Of a stretch of 64,000 nt of DNA, positions 60,660 through 64,000 are shown piece by piece. Where the stretch lies: assembly GCA_045226255.1 (NCBI GenBank), contig JBGVCG010000036.1, forward strand, positions 1 to 64,000, written 5' to 3'. Position numbers and translations under genes: made by a program. This DNA comes from UBA1181 sp045226255 (GTDB lineage: Bacteria; Bacteroidota; Bacteroidia; Bacteroidales; Paludibacteraceae). A model generated the notes under the pieces. It was not told where the DNA came from and did no database searches. It saw nothing but the letters and a program-made list of their open reading frames with translations. The first letter of the stretch is position 1; each line of letters opens with the position of its first letter.

Positions 60660-62276
60660 ATGGCAAAGAAAGCAAAAGAAGAAACTCTCAATCTTGACAA
60701 TATTCTTTTCAAGTGCAGGGATATATTGAGACAGGCGAAGAACTCAGGCTCGTTCTTTGAAAAACGCGACATGATGCTTACTCTCGTGTTCCTCCGCTTT
60801 ATGGGTGAGAAATACGAGGATGGCGTAGCATCGCTTCGTAAGCGGCTCATTGAGGAAGGCTTAGACCCGGACAATGAGGAAATTATCAAGGCTTTCTTTG
60901 ATGATGCTACTTTTGCAGATGGTACTTTCGATTTGCCAGTAGAGGCTCGTTGGTCAACCATTATCAATACGGCTGCACCTCAACTGAATGTGGCTCTTGA
61001 TACCGCTTTGCGCAGTATTGGCGAAACGAATCCCACGCTGAAGGGCTGTTTCGTTGAGGGTACATTCACCCAACGCAACCTAGGAGCCAATGACATGAAG
61101 AAGATTGTGGATGAGGTCAACAAAATAAGCCATAAGACGTTTGGTGAAGAGAAAGACCTGATAGGCCGTGTGTATGAGTATTTCTTGAAGGAGTTTGCCG
61201 TTAATGCCACGAAGGAGGAAGGCGAATTCTATACACCACATGACGTGGTGCAGTTGATAGCTACTGTTATCGAGCCTTTTGATGGCACATTGTATGACCC
61301 TTGTTGTGGCTCTGGTGGAATGTTCATACAGAGTACCGACCTTGTGAAAGCCAAACAAGGTGACATTAGCCGTATCAACGTATATGGTCAGGAGAAGGAG
61401 GCTGCCACCTATCGTCTGGCAAAGATGAACCTCGCTCTGCGCGGCATCAGTCATAATTTGGGTTCTGAAAGCGATTCCTCTTTCACCAATGACCTTCACA
61501 AAGGTTTGTACTTCGACTATATTATGGCTAATCCTCCTTTCAACTTGAAAGGCTGGTGGAACGACAATCTGAAAAACGACTCTCGTTGGACAGATTATGC
61601 CACTCCCCCAGAAAGTAATGCCAACTATGCCTGGATTCTTCACATGCTTTCTCACCTGAAGCCTCTTTCTGGTGTGGCAGGATTTCTGTTGGCCAATGGT
61701 GCATTGGGCGATACGGATGCCCTTGAAATCCGCAAGAAGTTGATAGAAAACGACAAAGTAGAAGCCATCATCATCTTGCCAAGAGAACTTTTTATCACAA
61801 CGGATATCAGCGTTACTTTCTGGATTCTCAATCAGAGCAAGAAGGGCGGCAAGTATCATGGTCGTCAACTCCGCAATAGAGAGCACGAAATTCTCTTTAT
61901 GGACTTGCGCCAATGGACTGATAACCCTGTCAAGGGCGAACAAAAGAAGAAAGTGCAACTGATTACGGAGCAGATTCAGCGTGTGGCAGACATCTATCAT
62001 CAATGGCAGTCAGAGGGTACAGACGGCAACAACTTTGCTGTGCCAGAGCTATATCGTAGTGTTGGTATTGATGAAATCGAAGCCAACAATTGGACGCTTG
62101 TGCCAAGCAAGTACATCGAGTTCATCGACCACGATTTGGAGATAGACTATCCCAAGGAAATGGCTCGCATTCAGCGGGAAATGAAAGAACTGATGCAACG
62201 CGAGAAGGAATCACAAAAAATGCTTGAAGAAGCATTTAAAGGCATTGGCTATAGCATAAACAAAGAGAAGGTATGA
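60660..62276 (+). CDS. hsdM: Type I restriction-modification DNA methyltransferase subunit
   Basis: A 538-residue protein from the ATG at 60660; the frame is open to a TTG at 60645. Early residues LDNILFKCRDILRQAKNSGSF give the HsdM N-terminal helical domain. The SAM-binding motif is DPCCGSGGMF (213-222), and the catalytic motif is ANPPFN (near 290-295), as expected for an adenine-N6 methylase. It methylates the target with the specificity subunit and protects it from the R subunit. The operon continues with a DUF1016 nuclease gene, overlapping by 4 bp, and hsdS. Codon choice looks more T/A-ending than the genes to the left, consistent with transfer; this was not computed. Confidence 0.96.
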   Translation: MAKKAKEETLNLDNILFKCRDILRQAKNSGSFFEKRDMMLTLVFLRFMGEKYEDGVASLRKRLIEEGLDPDNEEIIKAFFDDATFADGTFDLPVEARWSTIINTAAPQLNVALDTALRSIGETNPTLKGCFVEGTFTQRNLGANDMKKIVDEVNKISHKTFGEEKDLIGRVYEYFLKEFAVNATKEEGEFYTPHDVVQLIATVIEPFDGTLYDPCCGSGGMFIQSTDLVKAKQGDISRINVYGQEKEAATYRLAKMNLALRGISHNLGSESDSSFTNDLHKGLYFDYIMANPPFNLKGWWNDNLKNDSRWTDYATPPESNANYAWILHMLSHLKPLSGVAGFLLANGALGDTDALEIRKKLIENDKVEAIIILPRELFITTDISVTFWILNQSKKGGKYHGRQLRNREHEILFMDLRQWTDNPVKGEQKKKVQLITEQIQRVADIYHQWQSEGTDGNNFAVPELYRSVGIDEIEANNWTLVPSKYIEFIDHDLEIDYPKEMARIQREMKELMQREKESQKMLEEAFKGIGYSINKEKV

Positions 62277-63427
62277 CCATGGAGAATATAACGCTGCATA
62301 ATCAAGAAGGTAAAGAGACAATTTTTGTAAACGACCTTCGGACAATCGTCTCTGCTGCCAGAGACGCCAGCTACCGTATGGCTAATTTAATGCAGGTTGC
62401 GCAAAATTGGCTTATCGGCAGACGTATTGTAGAGCAGGAACAACAGGGAAAGATTCGTGCGGAATACGGCAAGCACGTTGTAGAACTGGCATCCCAAGTT
62501 CTTACAAAAGAGTTTGGGCAAGGCTTCTCTGAAACACAGATAAAGAGTTTTCGCAAGTTCTACTTGACATTCAGCGACTTGCAAATTCAGCAGACAATGC
62601 CTGCCGAATTCAAATCGAGACTTAGACAGATTCGGCAGACAATGCCTGCCGAATCTTCCGACAATGGAATCGCAATGCCAGTTCAGCTTTCATGGAGTCA
62701 TTATGAAAGACTGATACGTGTGGCTGATCCTGATGCACGCTTTTGGTATATGCATGAGGCCGCCACACAACAATGGGACTATCGCACGCTGAAGCGCAAT
62801 ATTGATTCTCAATATTACTATCGCCTTGCTCAAACCCCAAAGTCACAGAGACAAGAAGTGATTGACGAGATGTGCCGTTTGACTGCTGATTATGAGAACG
62901 AGAAATCTACCTTTGTCAAGAACCCTATGCTTGTTGAGTTTCTGGGGCTTAAACATCGGGAAGCATTCACAGAAAGCAAACTGGAGCAAGCCATTCTTGA
63001 TCACTTGGAACATTTTCTGATGGAGATGGGCAAAGGGTATGCTTTGGTTGATAGGCAAATGCACATACATACAGAAGACAATGATTACTACATTGATCTC
63101 GTATTCTATAACTATCTATTGAAATGTTTCGTTTTGGTTGACCTCAAGACCACCAAAGTGTCGTATGAGGATGTGGGGCAAATGGATATGTATCTTAAAC
63201 TTTTTGACACCTACAAGCGTCCCGAAGGCGATAATCCAGCAATCGGAATAATTCTTTGTTCAGAGACAAATGCCGATGTGGCACGTTTTTCTACTCTTGC
63301 CACCAACAAGCAGATGTATGCTTCAAAGTATCTTACGTATATGCCGTCAAAGGAAGTTTTGGCACGTGAAATAGAACAACAAAAAGAAATATTCCGTTTA
63401 CAAAATAATGAAGAAGAGGAAGAGTAA
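62273..63427 (+). CDS. DUF1016/YhcG-family PD-(D/E)XK nuclease-like protein inside the type I operon
   Basis: A 384-residue protein. The N-terminal DUF1016 domain has YRMANLMQVAQNWLIGRRIVE, GKHVVELASQVLTKEFGQGFS and LSWSHYERLIRV. The C-terminal PD-(D/E)XK core is DYYIDLVFYNYLLKCFVLVDLKT, with the acidic residues and lysine of the nuclease fold, followed by VSYEDVGQMDMYL. YhcG-type proteins often occur with type I systems and are suspected to help DNA cleavage or defence. A 45-bp in-frame tandem repeat (62585-62609 and 62630-62654) lies between the two domains. The ATG overlaps the hsdM stop by 4 bp, so it is translationally coupled. Confidence 0.92.
   Translation: MTMENITLHNQEGKETIFVNDLRTIVSAARDASYRMANLMQVAQNWLIGRRIVEQEQQGKIRAEYGKHVVELASQVLTKEFGQGFSETQIKSFRKFYLTFSDLQIQQTMPAEFKSRLRQIRQTMPAESSDNGIAMPVQLSWSHYERLIRVADPDARFWYMHEAATQQWDYRTLKRNIDSQYYYRLAQTPKSQRQEVIDEMCRLTADYENEKSTFVKNPMLVEFLGLKHREAFTESKLEQAILDHLEHFLMEMGKGYALVDRQMHIHTEDNDYYIDLVFYNYLLKCFVLVDLKTTKVSYEDVGQMDMYLKLFDTYKRPEGDNPAIGIILCSETNADVARFSTLATNKQMYASKYLTYMPSKEVLAREIEQQKEIFRLQNNEEEEE
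62585..62654 (+). repeat. 45-bp tandem duplication within the DUF1016 gene
   Basis: A 25-nt block (62585-62609) recurs at 62630-62654 with one mismatch, a period of 45 bp (15 codons). It encodes I-Q-Q-T-M-P-A-E and I-R-Q-T-M-P-A-E, two copies of the linker between the N-terminal and nuclease domains. Confidence 0.88.
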
Positions 63428-63431
63428 GGCT

Positions 63432-64000
63432 ATGGGATTGAAGAAGTATAAATTGGGAGACCTGATATCCTTATGTGACGAGCGTAACTCTTATGGCTAT
63501 ATCAACTTTTATGGGTTGAATATCAATAAAGAGTTTATGCCGACATGGGCTAATACAGAAGGGCTTGACGAATCGAAGTATAAAGTGGTTCGGAAGAAAC
63601 GTTTTGTGTTTAGTGGCATGCAAACAGGAAGAGATGAATGTATACGAATAAGCATGTATGATGGAGAAGAGCCAATAATCGTATCTCCTGCATATACGAC
63701 TTTTGAAGTTACTCGGAAAGATCTTGTCATTCCAGAGTATTTTTTCATGCTTTTTCTATCGAAAGAAAAAGACCGTTTTGGTGCTTTCTGTAGCGATGGA
63801 AGCATTCGCTCAAACTTGGATTGGGAAAGATTTGTTGATTTTGACATCACTCTCCCATCCATTGAACAGCAACGCAAATACGTTGATGTTTATTTGGCTC
63901 TCCAAAACAATCTTGCTGCCTATCAGAGCAAAGTGGAAGAATTGAAGATGGTGTGTGATGGGTATATAGACCAGCTAAAAGTGAAAATTCCAAAGCAAAA
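63432..64000 (+). CDS. hsdS: Type I restriction specificity subunit, N-terminal part
   Basis: The ATG at 63432 (4 bp after the DUF1016 stop) opens a frame that runs to the window end, about 189 codons. It begins M-G-L-K-K-Y-K-L-G-D-L-I-S and covers one target recognition domain and the start of the conserved helical spacer: NLDWERFVDFDITLPSIEQQ, RKYVDVYLALQNNLAAYQSK and VEELKMVCDGYI. This is the usual HsdS layout and would set the DNA target of the methylase. The second half, and any hsdR, lie beyond the edge. Confidence 0.88.
   Translation, partial: MGLKKYKLGDLISLCDERNSYGYINFYGLNINKEFMPTWANTEGLDESKYKVVRKKRFVFSGMQTGRDECIRISMYDGEEPIIVSPAYTTFEVTRKDLVIPEYFFMLFLSKEKDRFGAFCSDGSIRSNLDWERFVDFDITLPSIEQQRKYVDVYLALQNNLAAYQSKVEELKMVCDGYIDQLKVKIPKQ

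Noticed and set aside
1..64000. tRNA, rRNA, CRISPR array, insertion sequences, prophage
   Set aside because: No cloverleaf-like sequences, repeat-spacer arrays, transposase or phage genes were seen when reading both strands; a tRNA scan was not run.

Overview
The window comes from a member of the Bacteroidota, most likely order Bacteroidales. Three things point there. (1) Type IX secretion hallmarks: a giant protein with a type-B sorting domain beside a PorP/SprF-like gene, two CotH-domain proteins with type-A C-terminal sorting signals, and a GldF-type permease. (2) Promoters of the Bacteroidetes form TTTG-N19-22-TAnnTTTG, with no Shine-Dalgarno runs. (3) Families typical of the phylum: a Porin_10-like protein, S16 with an Ala/Glu tail, and a PaaK plus double-ACT pair. 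No rRNA, tRNA, CRISPR array or insertion sequence was recognised.

Layout. 1-4.8 kb: PorP/SprF-like fragment and a 1524-residue Cys-rich repeat protein exported by T9SS. 5.2-8.1 kb: a FecCD-type permease and a lipoprotein binding protein with a divergent TetR regulator. 8.1-10.7 kb: an ATP-grasp-like protein, a phosphopantetheinyl transferase and GldF. 10.8-12 kb: rpsP with its terminator, then a small membrane-protein gene that carries an apparent one-base frameshift. 12.1-22.1 kb: two CotH/lamin-tail T9SS proteins, a DUF3089 hydrolase-like gene, and gmd-fcl, which lies in one transcript with the second CotH gene. 22.2-49.9 kb: a long minus-strand surface-polysaccharide locus. 50-57.1 kb: truA, dapA, a small conserved gene, ligA, a porin-like gene and a DUF2238-like membrane protein. 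57.1-60.6 kb: ACT protein and phenylacetate-CoA ligase, divergent from a PurM-like gene. 60.6-64 kb: a type I restriction-modification operon (hsdM, a DUF1016/YhcG nuclease, start of hsdS), cut by the window edge.

How the polysaccharide genes fit together. WbpE-, WbpB- and WbpD-like enzymes would make a 3-acetamido sugar acid. Ugd would supply UDP-glucuronate. Glf plus a GlfT-like transferase would supply and add galactofuranose. RmlB would start a dTDP-6-deoxyhexose route, and Gmd/Fcl would make GDP-fucose. Wzx and a Wzy candidate make this a flippase/polymerase system. No initiating sugar-phosphate transferase or chain-length regulator lies in the window. A second half of the locus, with its own likely promoter near 32.7 kb, encodes a pyruvyl-transferase-family protein, a two-[4Fe-4S] FrhB-like protein, a class V aminotransferase, a cytidylyltransferase fused to a Gfo/Idh-like domain, and LicD. 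My inference is that it makes a CDP-activated amino-alcohol or similar phospho-substituent that LicD proteins put on the glycan.

The most unusual items are the cytidylyltransferase-oxidoreductase fusion with a missing catalytic lysine and its neighbours, the structured leader of the polysaccharide operon near 47.4 kb, the Gly/Asn/Trp repeat inserted into a carbohydrate-binding-like domain of the first CotH protein, the frameshifted small membrane gene, and the CotH-gmd-fcl transcript. Family calls come from reading motifs; no database search was run.
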